A stretch of DNA of 64,000 nt from Nectonema munidae (lineage: Eukaryota > Nematomorpha > Nectonematoida > Nectonematidae): assembly GCA_030549495.1 (NCBI GenBank), contig JAUIRK010000593.1:1-64000 (forward strand), written 5' to 3'. The position numbers were made by a program, and so were the translations under genes. Every line of letters begins with the position of its first letter. Position 1 is the first letter of the stretch. Shown here piece by piece: positions 13,360 through 26,429 of the stretch. The notes below the pieces were generated by a model. That model had not been told where the DNA came from, ran no database searches, and saw nothing but the letters and a program-made list of their open reading frames with translations.

Positions 13360-15971
13360 TTCTAAATACATTGATATTAATATTGCATTGAGACCTAATT
13401 GTCGGGAAGCAGAATTGTCGCTGAACCCTTTGTAAGGCCACCAATCGTAACGTTTATTTTATTGATTAAAACAAGAAATTAATTTTTTTAATTTAATGAC
13501 CGATTTCACTCGCAATTATCAAATATTAGAGATTGGGTCTACATGGATGAAGCAAAAAAACTTACTAGAACAGAGTCTCCAAGACTGCGCATCTCCTATG
13601 GCCGAAATGGGCAAGATCAAGGGAACTACAAGGATTGTGAAAGCAAATAAAATAAAGCGTAGACGATGTAGGAATGAGGAAGACACTTTGAGCGGCATAA
13701 CTCGGAGGATGTAGTGAAAAGGGACTCAGCGAGGATTTCAAGAAAAATACAACAGCGAGAAAGGTGGGGCTGCTGTATGAATGTGAAAAAGTGTCATTTC
13801 GAAATCAAAAATTGATATAAAGTGGCTACAACGGCTTGAAAGGATGATGAAATCGTGCATATTTGAGACTTTCTTGATTTTGCAGAGTTAATTACGAGTG
13901 AAATAATGGAAAAAGTATGTTGGAAGTAGAACACCGTATACATGAAAAGTATACTCTAATAACCAGCAGCCTAACGCGCTTCGTGACAGAGGGAAAAGAG
14001 ATATTTTAAAGGATGAGAGTGGGTTTCTCTTATAATTAAACAAAACAGAATAATCACGAAGTGATGATGAATAAATAAGAAGAGATAAGCTGCATTTAAC
14101 TTATATATTATTAAAAAATATCGATCTCTATCACAAGGAAAATAAATTACAAGATCACGTGACTATATACTTCATCAAATATAGCGTCGTAAAGAAGGCG
14201 ATGAGTATATAAAACTTATAAAGAGGAAGAGTTGATCAATATGTGAGAGGAGCTTGCTGGGCATGAGGTAGCTCTTAGGATTACGCCCACAGTTGATATT
14301 TGTCTAGTCTGACAATGACACGAGTTTAGTAAAATCAATAGAACATTAAACAATTCATTTTTGGGCAAGTTCCCAATCGGTACACGACTGCGATGTCAAA
14401 AAGTGAAGATTTATAAGTTTGTTTGCTCTGGCATTACTTGTAATAAATAAAAATTTAATAGAATTAAATAAAGCCTCTTCTTTCTTTTTAATTAATTGCC
14501 AGAGCCAAAAAAATTAAGAACTTTCACTTTTTGCAAATATATTTTGAAAATGAAAACTTTTTTTACCCGTCCACCCCTTCATAGAACATTTGTCTTCACA
14601 TCGACCCCCACCCCATATAGTAATGTTTCATAAAAAGATTAATCATGTTCAACGAGAAAAAAATACAAACCAAAAATGTTTCATATATTTTATATGAAAT
14701 AAAATGTTTCATATATTTTATATTTTAAGGCAACTATACAATGTCCTAAGCTATGTTTTAAAAGAAAAAGAGGATTTATTTTTACTATAAAGTAAAAAAA
14801 AGCATAGCACAATTTGGTAAGTTTGTCTATCATATCGACCCCTAGAGATCTGTTATGGAAGCCCAGGGGTCGATATCGACCACTTTGCCGACCCCTGCTA
14901 ACCCAATAAGAACCGTGTTACTTTAATCAAACTGTTAGATTCGAATATGTAAGTACGCGTGTTATATATTATTTTCACAAAAGACACCTTTAAAAGAACT
15001 TGTTACATAATGCCAAAATGAAAAGCTTATTGTAGTGTTAACTACAATCCCATGGCTAAAATTTTGGAAAGGCAATTTTTTTAAGGATAAATAAGGTTAC
15101 GAAAAAAATATGTTACATTAGGGTGCATTTTATCTGAGCGCTCGACCCTATAGGTATGTCCCCTGCTACAAACTATAATATATTGAACGAATTTGCAGTG
15201 GTTAAGCTAGGTATGATTTCGAGTGATAATTCCAGTCTAATCTATGGCTTGGGCTGAAACAGGAGACGAAGCTCCAGTTCGTGAAATGAGGATCTGTACG
15301 TACAGCTACTGACCCAAAACTAAACAAGACTTTGTACAAGTCGTTAGTACAAGAAACGAGTTCTGGTACAGCACTTCAAGATCTTTCCAATTTGCTCAAT
15401 ATATCATTCTTATCGTACACACAAAAGTTCGTTGTTAGTCAGAATCTGGCAACCACACAGCGGCCACCCACTTTGTGCCAAGACTTCACACTTATTGGCC
15501 GAGTATGCCTCGTGTCTAGACCACGTGTTCAAGCCCGTGGAAAGTGTCTTCTTTTATCATTACGTGATTGAACGTATGCTCTAAAGAGTAACAAAAATCG
15601 TGCTGATCGCTATAAAGTTTTAAAAGACCGACGTACTTTTTGTTTTCCCTCAAGCAGAGTAGTGAACATGAATTTAAATCCGTCTGAATTTGCAAATTTG
15701 CAAGACGCAAGTGTTATCATCACGAAATTATGACTTCCATGCCAACACAGTATAAATTTTCCAAAAAGGCTGAACTATCCAGCCCACCTCTTTATTTCTA
15801 CTATTACTCTTGCTGACAGCAATGTCACTTCGCTATCTACCTGCAATGACACTACCAGCTTAATCCAACCTGTGACTTCTAAAATGGTAATTCAAAATAT
15901 TGATACAAAAGCATAGTTAAAATTAATTAAAGCGCTATATTTTATATGTTCACATAAAGTTAACTACCTGT
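13360..15971. other. intergenic; coding-like patch at 15240-15900 unexplained
   Basis: 13496-13714 (plus) is open for 72 codons without a known motif. 14560-14890 has the look of a hAT MITE: it ends CCGACCCCTG, contains a palindromic GGGGTCGATATCGACC, and has C-rich runs inside, but the left end is not clear. 15240-15900 is visibly less AT-rich and codon-like in several frames (15332-15571 plus, 79 codons). Frames break repeatedly, as in a decayed gene. I do not recognise the protein. Confidence 0.4.
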
Positions 15972-16274
15972 CAGTGGGCGATCCAGAAATCTTTTGTGGG
16001 GGGGGAGGGGGGTATACTAATATTATCAAAATATTTTACACATTTTATTAGGGAAGAAATTTGAAAACGTATATAAAATAAATGATTAAAATTATATTAC
16101 AAAGTCTTTTCTTCTTTCTTTTTGCTTTGAAAATCGATCAATGACTTCATCAATTTTGATTTCTATTTTAGGGTGGACTCCAACCTTAATTTTTCTTGAA
16201 TAGATTGCTGGTGGAGGGGGGGGGGGGGTATGCATCCCCCTATCCCCCCCCCCCCCCCTCTCGGTCCATCCCTG
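15972..16274. mobile_element. hAT-type MITE with perfect 8-bp target duplication
   Basis: Flanked on both sides by CTACCTGT (15964-15971 and 16275-16282). The left end is CAGTGGGCGATCC; the right end in reverse is CAGGGATGGACC, fitting the hAT terminus pattern CA.NG. Long poly-G and poly-C tracts lie just inside the ends. No coding capacity. Confidence 0.88.
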
Positions 16275-16661
16275 CTACCTGTATTTTATGCCTATATATC
16301 TTATATCTTTTTAAATATTTTTTCTTTACACTTGCCATTTGATTTATCCTCTTTTAAAATTAAATGTAAGAGACAGACCTAAAGTAAAAAAGGACGAATT
16401 TAAAAAAAATACTATGGGATTTTATAGTTTTATTAGTTACCTGAGATTTTTGTCAAATTTTTTTTACAGGTTTCCCGTCAGTTTTTTATGCTGATTTCAA
16501 ATATGCTAATCTTTTGGTTTCGTTAGCTCAACTTTTTCCGCAATTCATAAGTTGTTTCAGAATTTAATTATTTTTGAATTTTTTGTTTTCATCACTTCAT
16601 ATACAAGTTTATTTATGTTTATCAGTGTTCAAAAAGATTTTTTGTTTAGAAATAATTAAAT

Positions 16662-18542
16662 ATGTATAGAAAGTGTTTCAACGACCCAGATAGGTTTTGT
16701 TATATTTGCGGTAAGGTCACGTTTCCTGACAAAGTGTCGAACATTATTAAGTTTGTCAAAAAATCCTATCATGCATAATTTGGGGTGAAACTGGACGACC
16801 AGGACAAGCCGTTTGCACCGCATATCAGTTGCAGAACTTTTGGAATTCCTATGGTTTGACGTGAGCAGAAGGATAATTGCACAGATTGCTATTTTTGCCT
16901 GACAAATTTGAAAGGCATAAACAAAAAGAAAAAAGCCTGTAAAAAAGATTAAACCTGTTCCTCATGATCGAGACGTGCCAGTACCCGATAAAGCCTCAAA
17001 CATTCACTCATTTTCAAGCTCGGATGATGATGATGGTGATGGTGAATCCTCTTCCGAAAATCCCTTTACATGTACTATGAATAATTCTGAACCAATTCGC
17101 GTGACTCAAGCTAAGAGACTTGGCCCTGTCGAAAGAATCTGCTCAGTTATTATGCTCGCGATTGAAGCAAGACAACTTTAAATTCTTGTTAGCCGCAGAC
17201 CAATAATGTTAGCCCCAGAAACTACATTTGCATTTGCTATAGGGAAAGGGAAAAAGAATTTAGAGAGTTTTTTGCTTACAACAGCGACTCTTCTTTTGTT
17301 TATTGTAAGAATGTTGGAAAGTTGATTGAAAGTTTAGGAGTCGAATGCCATTCTAAGGACTGGTGACTTTTTCGGACTCTCCTCTTAAAAGTTTCAAAGC
17401 TGTTTTGCTGAACATCGGCAACACTTTTGCATCTGTTCCTTTGGCTCATTCAGTGAGAATTAAGGAAACTTGTGATGACAAAGTCTATTCTTTCAGCACT
17501 CAAATATAAAGAACATCAGTGGTTGATATGCGGAGATTTAAAATAATTTTACTAAGTTTTATTTATTCTAACAAAAATGTATATTTTTTTATTAACTTTC
17601 AAGTTGTTGGTATCTTAATGGGTTTACCAGGCGGATACACCAAATTTTCATGCTTCTTGTGTCTATGGGATAGTCGAGAATGGCCGCCAAGAAGCAAAAT
17701 AAAAAGATCACATAACATTTTATCTGATCCTCTCGTACCGGCACAAAAGATCTTGCTTCCACCTCTACACATTAAACTTGGTCTCATGAAAAACTTCATT
17801 AAAGCACTTGATAAAGACAGCTCAATTTTTGATTTTCTTAGAAAAAAACATTGCAAAATTAAAAACAGGCATTTTGGATGGTCTAGGGCAGGGGCCGGGA
17901 ACCTTTTTGGCTAAAAGAGCCCAAAAAACACATATTTTAAAATCTAATCCTCTGAGAGCCATATATATTTTTAAATACCGATTACAACTAAATGGAAAAA
18001 GAAGACTAACAATTTTAGAGTAAAATAACACTCTGAATTTATTTTAAACAATATTGTTTTATCGAAGTTATTTAAATACGCAAAGTCTGCATACTCATCA
18101 GCTTTATTTGCGTCGTTGTGATTCGTAATGATGAAGAAATTAAGAGAGTGTAGAATTGGGAAGAAGGATATGCATTATCGCAATACCTCCCTTTATCTGA
18201 AGGCCAACAAATTTTTCTGAGGAGAGCCAGATGCAGTCATCAAAAGAGCCATGTCTGGCTCGCGAGCCATAGGTTCCCGACCCCTGGTCTAGGGATTAGA
18301 GAACTAATGAAGGACAGTACATTTGAAAAGTGTATGAACATAAAGGAGAAAAAAGCATGGACTTGTTTCAAGTCATTAGTCGAAAATTTCTTGGGCAACC
18401 ATCGAAGTAACAACTACAAGGTCATAGTTAAAAAACGTCTTCAGATTCCATCAAGATATCCGAGTAATGGAGGAAAGATATCAAGGTGTGTGGAACATTA
18501 ACATGCTTGCCGACTATTGCTGGTGCTCAAACGTGATAATCT
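16662..18542 (+). pseudogene. decayed gene of an unnamed multicopy protein family, copy A
   Basis: Fragments in all three plus frames, in order, make up one protein. There is an N-terminal cysteine motif (CYICGKVTFPDK), a second pair (DCYFCLTNLKG), an acidic serine-rich stretch (SFSSSDDDDGDGESSSENPF), a central part (SFKAVLLNIGNTFASVPLAH; GGYTKFSCFLCLWDSREWPP; LPPLHIKLGLMKNFIKALDK), and a C-terminal end (MEERYQGVWNINMLADYCW). I know this as a recurrent hypothetical family present in many copies in invertebrate genomes, but cannot name a function or class; high copy number suggests a mobile element. Multiple frameshifts and stops break the frame. A hAT MITE (17889-18286) sits between the codons for ILDGL and RELMKD. 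A second copy lies on the minus strand at 50960-52375. Confidence 0.75.
17889..18286. mobile_element. hAT-type MITE inserted in copy A gene
   Basis: TIRs CAGGGGCCGGGAACCT (left) and, in reverse, CAGGGGTCGGGAACCTATGG (right). A perfect 8-bp target duplication GTCTAGGG lies at 17881-17888 and 18287-18294. The inner sequence carries the repeated GAGAGCC and AGAGCCA words typical of the CAGGGGTCGGGAACC hAT group. Removing it rejoins the surrounding reading frame, so it inserted into a gene that was then still recognisable. Confidence 0.92.
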
Positions 18543-18997
18543 GAGGTCCGAATACAATAGAAAACAAATAAAAAGATCGTTTTTTGAATAAAATTAGAAT
18601 TCTGAAACATTTTGATTGTTTGTATTTTCAAAAATCTTGTTTACTGATTTGATTTGTATTAGTACTTAACATAGGTAATAATATTAAAGCAGTAAATTTC
18701 AAAAAGTAAATTGACAATAATTAAGAGCTAATTAGAAAAAACGGGTTTCATTTTCGGTTTTAGCATACAAAAAATATATAAAATCGGTAGAGAAACTTCT
18801 GACAGCAGAAAAAAAATTTTTAAATGCAGGACTGTGAATCAATAATGTATGGGGTTGTACATAAATGACGTCCCATAAAAATTTTCAAAATTAATCTCCC
18901 CTCCCCTTTGCTCACGCAAAGAGTGAGGCTCTTAGAAAACCTGATTCTATAAAGCGATCATTTGAGGATCCACAGTCTTTACAACGCTTAGAAAATG
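18543..18997. other. spacer, possible start of the MULE pseudogene
   Basis: AT-rich to about 18890. From about 18905 a weakly coding-like stretch (DSIKRSFEDPQSLQRLENV) runs straight into the MULE transposase fragment and may be its upstream part. Confidence 0.4.
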
Positions 18998-19905
18998 TAC
19001 TCTTCACAACGGCAATTTAACGATAGGGGAATAAATGTTCTCAATGGAATCCTTGTTTTCGCAACTGAGGAATCTTTGCGTTTGCTTGCTACTTCTTCAG
19101 AGTGGTTTATGGATGGAACATCTCAGTCGCACCAAAACTTTGTAATCAGTTTTATGTGATTCCAGCTTCACTTGGGGAAACAGCTTTAACTTGTAGTGAT
19201 TCGTTCCTTCCTGGTAAGTCGCGAACAATTTAGGAAGAGCTTTATACTGCTATAATTAGAAAGTGTGAGATCCTAGGCTTTGCAAAAAACCAAGCACTCT
19301 TGTGTGTGACTTTAAACAAGCTGTAATAAAAGCAGCTAATAATAATTGCTTTGGTGAGCATGCATGGCTGCTTTTTCCATTTGACGCAGAACACATGGCG
19401 AAAATATAAGAACTTGGACTTCAGCAACAATACGGTTTTGGCGAAATCATAGGGCTTCTCTGTAGCATGATTGATAGTCTCGCTTACCTTCCACTCGATA
19501 AAGTGTCAGAAGGTCTTAATTATTTAAGAAAAAATCCCCCCGATACTGTGACAGAGTCATTATTGGCTACTTTGATAAGACTTACATCTCTGGAACATAT
19601 CGTTGCTTTCAAGCACGATAGGAATGTTCATTCAATTACATTGCAAAATAAATTTCGAATTAATCATTTCTCCGAGGCATGGATTACGGTTAAAAACAAA
19701 TGCTTCAACATCATTCTGGATAGCCATTGAAGGCATTAAAAAGATGCTGTTATGGTTTCGACAGCAATTTTGCGAGATTCTCAAGGTCAACTTGAGCTCC
19801 CCCAAAGCATATCAAGAATGCAACCAAAGATTTACAGATTAAATTGAAAAACTTGTGCAAAGATATGTGGATTGTCGTAAAACGCTAGAAGTATTTATAA
19901 AAGGT
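18998..19905 (+). pseudogene. MULE (Mutator-like) transposase, decayed
   Basis: Reading across frames gives SQRQFNDRGINVLNGILVF, then EWFMDGT (first catalytic Asp of MULE transposases), then CDFKQAVIKAANNN (normally CDFEQA; second Asp), then SLAYLPLDKVSEGLNYLRKN, then DSQGQLELPQSISRMQ near the end. The order and motifs match the MULE domain proteins that are common repeats in arthropods. At least five frame changes, and a Lys where the family usually has Glu after the second Asp, show that it is dead. No TIRs were identified. The best single open stretch is 19467-19730. Confidence 0.7.
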
Positions 19906-19989
19906 GCTGTATTAGATGGAAGTTATATTAACATTTTTATTGAAGATTTTTTTAAAATACTTGCATATTTTTAGAATAAAGTTAAAAAA

Positions 19990-22291
19990 AAAACTTCTAG
20001 CACTATTTAAGGCAGGATAAAAAGTAAGCTAAATGGAACAGAGGCGAATTCTGCCCGCGCTACAAAAAATTAAAATAAATATGAGAATATAAAATCAATT
20101 AAAAATGAAACTTTTCTTCAAATTTTATGAATCAATTTTGTTTTGTGATTTTTGCAGAGTATTGGTTTTCGTCAAGCAAAACTGAAATAAGTTATCAAAA
20201 TGTGGTTTATAGGTAAAGTATTTGGCCAAAACTTTTAAAATGTCCTACATATAAAAAACCTTTTTCTTTGAAAATATTCTTTTAAAATTTTCATAAAAAC
20301 CCTTTTCATTGCGGTTTGCTAACTTCAATTCGGCAGGCAACTCAAAATTCTTCCCCATCCATGATAAAGAGAAATATGTGAAGGGATAAAATATGATAAT
20401 GGATAAACGTTATGTGAGGACAAAAAAATATTTCGGTCAGGTTATACTTTATTTGTTTTCTCTATAAATCTTTTTCTAGATCTTCTATAAATTTGATTAT
20501 TCTTTTTAAGAGGTTCAGTCAATTTTAATTAATCTTCTGACATAACTAAGATATCTAATGTAAAAATAAGTATCACAAATGAATTGAGCGTATGTGAAAA
20601 TAATAGTTTATTTTATCTAATCCTCCAAAGTCTCGAGCAATTTTATCTTTTTTCTTTCTATGCTTCCAATTTTTGAATTTTTGAATTTTGTTCCAATAAT
20701 TTTAAAAAGAAATTTTTCTCTAAGGTCTTTTTATCCTAATGCACTTTTGCCTAGGGGATTTTCTACTAAGGGGGTTTTTCCTAGGGAGTTTTTTTTTAAG
20801 TTTTTTTTGCAGGTTTAACAGTTAAAATCATATTCCTCAAAAGAATCTTTGACTTTATTCCATTCCGCCTGGGAATTTTTGTACTGTTCTTCGTTTAAAT
20901 CAAGAAGAGTGGGTTGATAAATTTCCAAAAGCTTCTTATACCTTTTTTCGTTATTCATCTTTTATTACTTTTCACTACAAAATATCATGAAATAGACATA
21001 CTCACCTAACAAAAAAGGAAAAAACCAGCATTTTAGCAAAAATTTAATAAAAAATCAGAACTTACATATATAACTCTATTTGTTAGCCCATATCATACCA
21101 TGCTCATGAAAAACAACTATTTAAAAATTTAAAAAAATATTACTTATATGGAAAATATAAGAGTTTAATTTTTATTAGTGTTGCATAATTTGTTATTTGT
21201 TCCTTCTCTGCTCTTTCTTCATATCATTTATATATATGTGTGTGTGTGTGTGTGTGATTTTGTTCACTCATATATGCTCGCTTTGCTTTCTTTTCTCTTG
21301 TTGGTTTCGGGCACAGATATTACGTATTCTTCAAAAAATTGTTATCCCCAAAATTGTTGTCATAATTTTCTACGAATTTTCTTGTGAATTGTAAGTGATC
21401 TCAGTTAGTACTTATGATTTTATTTTGACAATTGATATATTCAGAACATACAAATATTAATTAATTTTAAATAATTAATTTGTAACAGAGTTTATGACAT
21501 ATATCGATTTTTACCAAATATTCATGCCACTACACCGTTAGAATTGAGCTGACCATAATAAGTTTCTTGTTTCATGTTTCACAGTTTCATTTCATTATAA
21601 TCTTAAATGCTTCTTTATATATTTGACAAATGTTTGAATTCTAGTTTTTTATGTTTGATTTTCCAAATATATGTTATAGTCATTCCTATTTTTGCTAAAG
21701 AAGTTATTAGAGTATAACACATACCAGCTTTTTCTAGCCCTTTTTATGCAGCGATAATCAAAAGGCAAAAACACTTATAATTTTAAATTTTATAAAAAAA
21801 ATAAATTAGAATTATGTTGGTTCGACAAATAAGTCAACGCATTTTAACTCTAAAATTCAGCAGGTTTACCTTCAAAAATGAAAAAGTTATGAAAACATGC
21901 ACGAACGAACATATTTACCTTAAGTATTACTTTAGAAGGACAGCCATAAAGCACAACTGCTTAAAGTGAAATGATTTTAAAATGAATATAAATTTTAAAA
22001 AACAATAATTTTAATTATCAAATATTTACGATCAATTTCAAAGAAACTTATTTTTAAATAACTTTACTCTGTGACTTTTTGGTTTTAGACGATTTTAGTT
22101 TTATCTGTTTTTTTTTTGCAAGTTTTGATCACACACTGATTGATTCAGCTAGGTTTGACAGATTGTGGGATTTCGCAATCCCGAGTTGTATGAAAAAACT
22201 GCTTAAGCTCAGATACGTTTTTTAATTCATTTTTCATATATTCTTCATAATATTATTTAGCACTTCATAATATTCTTTAGTTTTAGTTAAG
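19990..22291. other. AT-rich DNA, no gene recognised; one microsatellite
   Basis: No protein motif seen. Contains a (TG)10 microsatellite at 21237-21256 and simple AT-rich sequence. It should contain the 5' end of the hAT element that follows, but I could not find a CAGTGGCGGATCC-type left terminus. Confidence 0.5.
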
Positions 22292-25200
22292 ATGAATACT
22301 CAAAGCTCTTCAAAATGTAAAAAAAGAAAAATAATAGATTATTTTACAAAAAATGATTTGATCCAATCTTCAAGCCAATCACAATGTGCAGTATCCTATA
22401 CAAAGGAACTTGAGAATGAAGAAATTTTAAATTCAAATGATTTCAATATAGACGCTGTGCTTGAAAAAAATGACATTGCTCGAGCAATTCTATATTCTGG
22501 TGGAGCTAAAAAAAATGCCCAGCTGCAATAAGCTTTTTTTGTTTAAAAAAGTGGTGCGGCCAGCAGGTGAAGCATCATCCTGGCCTCATGAAACGCTTAA
22601 AAATGGCAAAACTAGGCGAGTTACGCCTTTTTGTTTTGACAAATATCCTTGGTTGACATACTCAATTTATTTTAAAGGCCTTTTTTGCCGATTTTGTGTG
22701 TTTTTTGCGCCTGATTTGGTAGGAGCATCAAAACTTTTCGCAAACAATTGGTGAATTTACCCTGCAAACGTTTTGCTAGATTGACAGGTCAAGATGGATA
22801 TCTATATGAACACAACAAAGCACCATATCATGAATTAGCCAAAACTGCTGCTCACGATTTCCAATAAAGAATTTCTAACCCAGAACTCTCAGTTGATAAT
22901 CAATTGAATTCTAACATAATGAAAGTTAAAAGAGAAAATCGAGAGATTATGAAGAGCATAATTGAAATTGTTCTTTTATGTTGTAGAATGGGTCTACCAT
23001 TCAGACGACATAGAGATGATGGTCAATTAGATGCTCCAAATACAATCAACGAAATAACCGTAGAAGAAGGCTGTTTTCGCTCTATGATACAGTTGTATTC
23101 TTTATCTAACTCAAGTTTATTTAATCATCTTTTAAAATCAGCTTTGAATGCTTCTTACATTTCTAAAAGTATACAAAATGAAATTATATCATGCATTGCA
23201 AAAGTAATTTGCAGGAAAATAGCTAATGAAGTTGAGAAAGCGGAGTTTTATTCTGTTATTGCAGATGAGACAACTGATTTTTCACATAAAAGCCAACTTT
23301 CAATAAGCGTAAGATATTTGAAAGAACACTCCATAGTAGAACGCTTCTTAGAATTCGTGAATCCAGAATCATTATGTGGAAAAAGTCTTGCATGTGAAAT
23401 CATCAATGTGTTGAAAAGAAGTGGTTTAGTTTGCGTAAACTTAGTTGGCCAAGGCTATGATGGTGAAGCAGCAATGAGTGGAGCTTTTAATGGAGTACAA
23501 GCAGAAGTACGGCGTATTTGTGGAAATCAAGCAATATATGTGCACTCGCTGCTCATTCTTTCAACCTTACTTTGATTAACCCTATTAGTGCTGGGCAAAA
23601 TTTGTCTGCTCAAGTGCTGGGGGGGGGGGGGGGGCGTAAAGTGCCTCCCCTATTTTTCTCAGATATTAATAATTTTTGTAAATATTTTTGATGTTACATA
23701 TATATTTCAACTATGCTGAATTCAGTGGTGATGTCCATTTTTTTTTATCAAAATCAATCAAACCTGTGAAAAAATTGATTTATATTTGACAGCACATCTC
23801 AAAAAGGAACTTTTTATTTAAATAAGTATATAAAGTTTTTTGCACATGTATACCCATTTTCAAATATGCTGAATTCAGTGGTGATATTCATTTTTTATGA
23901 AAATCAATTAAACATGTCAAAAAATTGATCTAAATGTGAGGGCTCATCTCAAAAAGGAACTTTTTATCTAAATAAGTATATAAAGTTTTTTGCACATGTA
24001 TACCCATTTTCAAATATGCTGAATTCAGTGGTGTTATTCATTTTTTTTTATGAAAATCAATCAAACCTATCTAAAAATTGATCTAAATGTGACAGCTCAT
24101 CTCAAAAAGGAACTTTTTATCTAAATAAGTATATAAAGTTTTTTACACATGTATATACCCATTTTCAAATATGCTGAATTCAGTGGTGATATTCATTTTT
24201 TATGAATTTAACGTTTTACGCCCCCAGCACTAATAGGGTTAACGCAAGTGAAGTTCCAGAAATTCGAAACACTTTTGGTATAGTTGGGAATTTAGCGAAG
24301 TTTTTTAATTCAAGTTCTGTGAGAAGTAAAAAATTGGAAGAAGCTGTAAAGGAGTCGAAAAATGAAACTTCAAGCTACAGACTGAAAGTTCCATGTCCAA
24401 CTCGTTGGATTGAGAAACATGAATCTATTCACACTGCATACATCTTGTATTATGAAGTCATTGCAGATACACTAGAGAAAATAAGCAAAGAAAAATCAAC
24501 TTCTTCTTCAGACGCTAACTCTTTGCTCAACTCTCTAACTAAATCTGAGTTTGTTGCGCATTAGTTATATTAAATGATGTAATGTATGTAACAAAAAAGA
24601 TCTCTCTTTTTTTACAATCTAGTTCCAATGATATTTTTTCAGCTGTCAAACAAATTTCAATTATAAAACACCAGTTAGAAGAGTGGAGAAACAATGAAAC
24701 ACAATTTCGTAGAATTTTTGAAAAAGCTCAAAATTTATATGGAGAGGAACAATTGAGTATTCCAAGAATAGCAAATAAAATGAGTAAAAGAAGTAATGTT
24801 CCAGCTTCCTCTCCATTAGAATTTTATCGACGTTCGTTTAAAATTTTCTTACCTTTTTTGGATACTATTATTTCACAAATCAGTGATCGATTTGAAAAGC
24901 ACATTAGTACTGTTAGTCTTCTCTGTGGTTTATTACCAGAATTCGCTAAAAACGTTAAATTTGATGAAGTTAAAAGTGGATTGGATATTTATTTTGGAAT
25001 AATAAAATGTAGTTTGGAGGAGTTAGAACTGGAGTTTCAAACATGGAAGCTTTTCTCCAAAACAGTTTCAGATGCTCCGCGCGATCCAATTACCGCCCTA
25101 GAAATTTGTGATAAAGCATTTTATCCAAACATTCACAAACTTCTACTTATTTACGCAACTTTACCAGTTTCTTCATCAACAGCTGAGCGCACTTTTTCCG

Positions 25201-25663
25201 TCCTCAAAAAATTGAAATCTTATCTGCGTTCAAATACAGGAGAAGATCGTTTGAATGGTTTGGCATTGGCTTATATTCATCGAGACATGAATCGTGAAGA
25301 TTATTTTTATATATAAGTAATTTGTTGGGAAACTCACTTTATTTTACCATCTTTGAAAAATTTTATTTTTCATGTAATGTAATTTAATTCTTTATAAAGT
25401 TTTTTCAGTACTTTTTAATAAAAAACTAAAGCTCACATCAGTTTGTTGAACATTATATTAGTTTTTATATTCACGCGTATAAAGTTTCATAACTCAAAAT
25501 ATAATTACAATATAGAGCATAACTCTTTTTCCATAATAGAGTTTTGATGGAAATCCTAATAATTATTGTGATATACTACAGTTGACATACTTTTTAACTT
25601 CAAAAAAATTTCAAAGAAAAGTTTGCCCCCCCCTCCTTCATATAATTTCTGGATCCGCCACTG
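22292..25663 (+). pseudogene. hAT transposase with TTF-type zinc finger (ZMYM1-like), decayed
   Basis: Begins with a short leader containing KKRKIIDYFTK. Next is a TTF-type finger (HETLKNGKTRRVTPFCFDKY, PWLTYSIYFKGLFCRFCVFF), then a DUF4371-like core (VIADETTDFSHKSQLSISVR with the first catalytic Asp; YDGEAAMSG with the second). It continues RLKVPCPTRWIEKHESI and ends with the hAT dimerisation motif SSSTAERTFSVLKKLKSYLR. Frames change near 22500, 22755-22900, 23535 and 24565, and a TTAA MITE (23576-24242) interrupts the middle, so it is non-functional. The right terminus is probably GGATCCGCCACTG ending at 25663, the same terminus as the MITE at 30578-30827. The left end was not found. Coding would run about 22292-25316. 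Confidence 0.85.
23576..24242. mobile_element. TTAA-type (piggyBac-like) MITE with internal tandem repeats
   Basis: Bounded by TTAA at 23576-23579 and 24239-24242. The TIR CCCTATTAGTGCTGGG is perfect for 16 bases. Near the left end the motif AGTGCTGGG occurs a second time, followed by a long G run and GCGTAAAGTG; this inner copy, not the outer one, matches the continuation of the right end (GGGGGCGTAAAACG). The inside is three tandem units of about 150-155 bp plus a partial fourth (start phrase ATGCTGAATTCAGTGGTG at 23713, 23866, 24016 and 24171). No coding capacity. It split the hAT gene exactly at a TTAA within the codons for LIN. Confidence 0.92.
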
Positions 25664-26429
25664 GTCAAGCCCCTCCCCCAGTTTTTTGCTGCCACCCATG
25701 ATGTACCCCCCCCCCCCACTTTATATCATAACGTTTATTAAAAAAAAACAAAAATTTTGAAAAAAAAGTAAATAATAAACTAAATTTATTGTGTATTTCA
25801 GTTTTATTTGAACAAAGCTTTGTAGATAAAAACTTTAAGAAATATTCTATATTTGCTAATTTTATTTCAAAGAAAATAATTTTGAGATTGAAATACACTT
25901 ACCAAAATTCCAATGTTTCTTGTTACAAAAAAGCGAGCGATATCTGAAGTTAGCAGAGCATTTTTGCGTTAAAAAATTATAAGTGTTATCTAACAAAACA
26001 TTGGCCATGATACAGCCCCCCCCCCCTCCACTTTTAAAAACTATTTTTGTTCGGTGACCCGTACCCCAATTTTTGTATGATTAAAACATTGTATGATAAA
26101 CATTTGAAACTAAATACAAATGTTTACTCTTATTTATTTGGAGAATAAGTCGAATATTTCAATGCATTGTATTGAAGTTGCACATATGTATTTCAATATA
26201 ACAGGAAACGGTTTAAGTGTCTGAAGTGTGTATGTCTATTAAATTATATATGGAAACGTATGGGAACATATAATACAGTCAAGCCGTGTTTTTCCGTCAC
26301 CATCCCTTCTGAAAATAATTACAGATCTTCGAGGCTGAAGGATATTTGAAACAATATTTAGGCCAATAAACTTTTTATTTCGTAATATTTTACTATTATA
26401 TCACGCAAAAAATTAACAATGATTTAAAT
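25664..26429. other. AT-rich DNA with poly-C tracts
   Basis: Poly-C runs at about 25707-25720 and 26016-26030 have diverged sequence around them and resemble the insides of hAT MITE ends. No complete TIR pair or target duplication was found. The minus-strand frame at 25665-25898 is low-complexity and not credible. Confidence 0.45.

Noticed and set aside
21178..21394. Two overlapping plus-strand frames around the TG repeat
   Set aside because: Low-complexity translations of a microsatellite with no support.
22461..22754. Separate small gene within the hAT region
   Set aside because: It is the TTF-finger part of the same transposase, read in a shifted frame.
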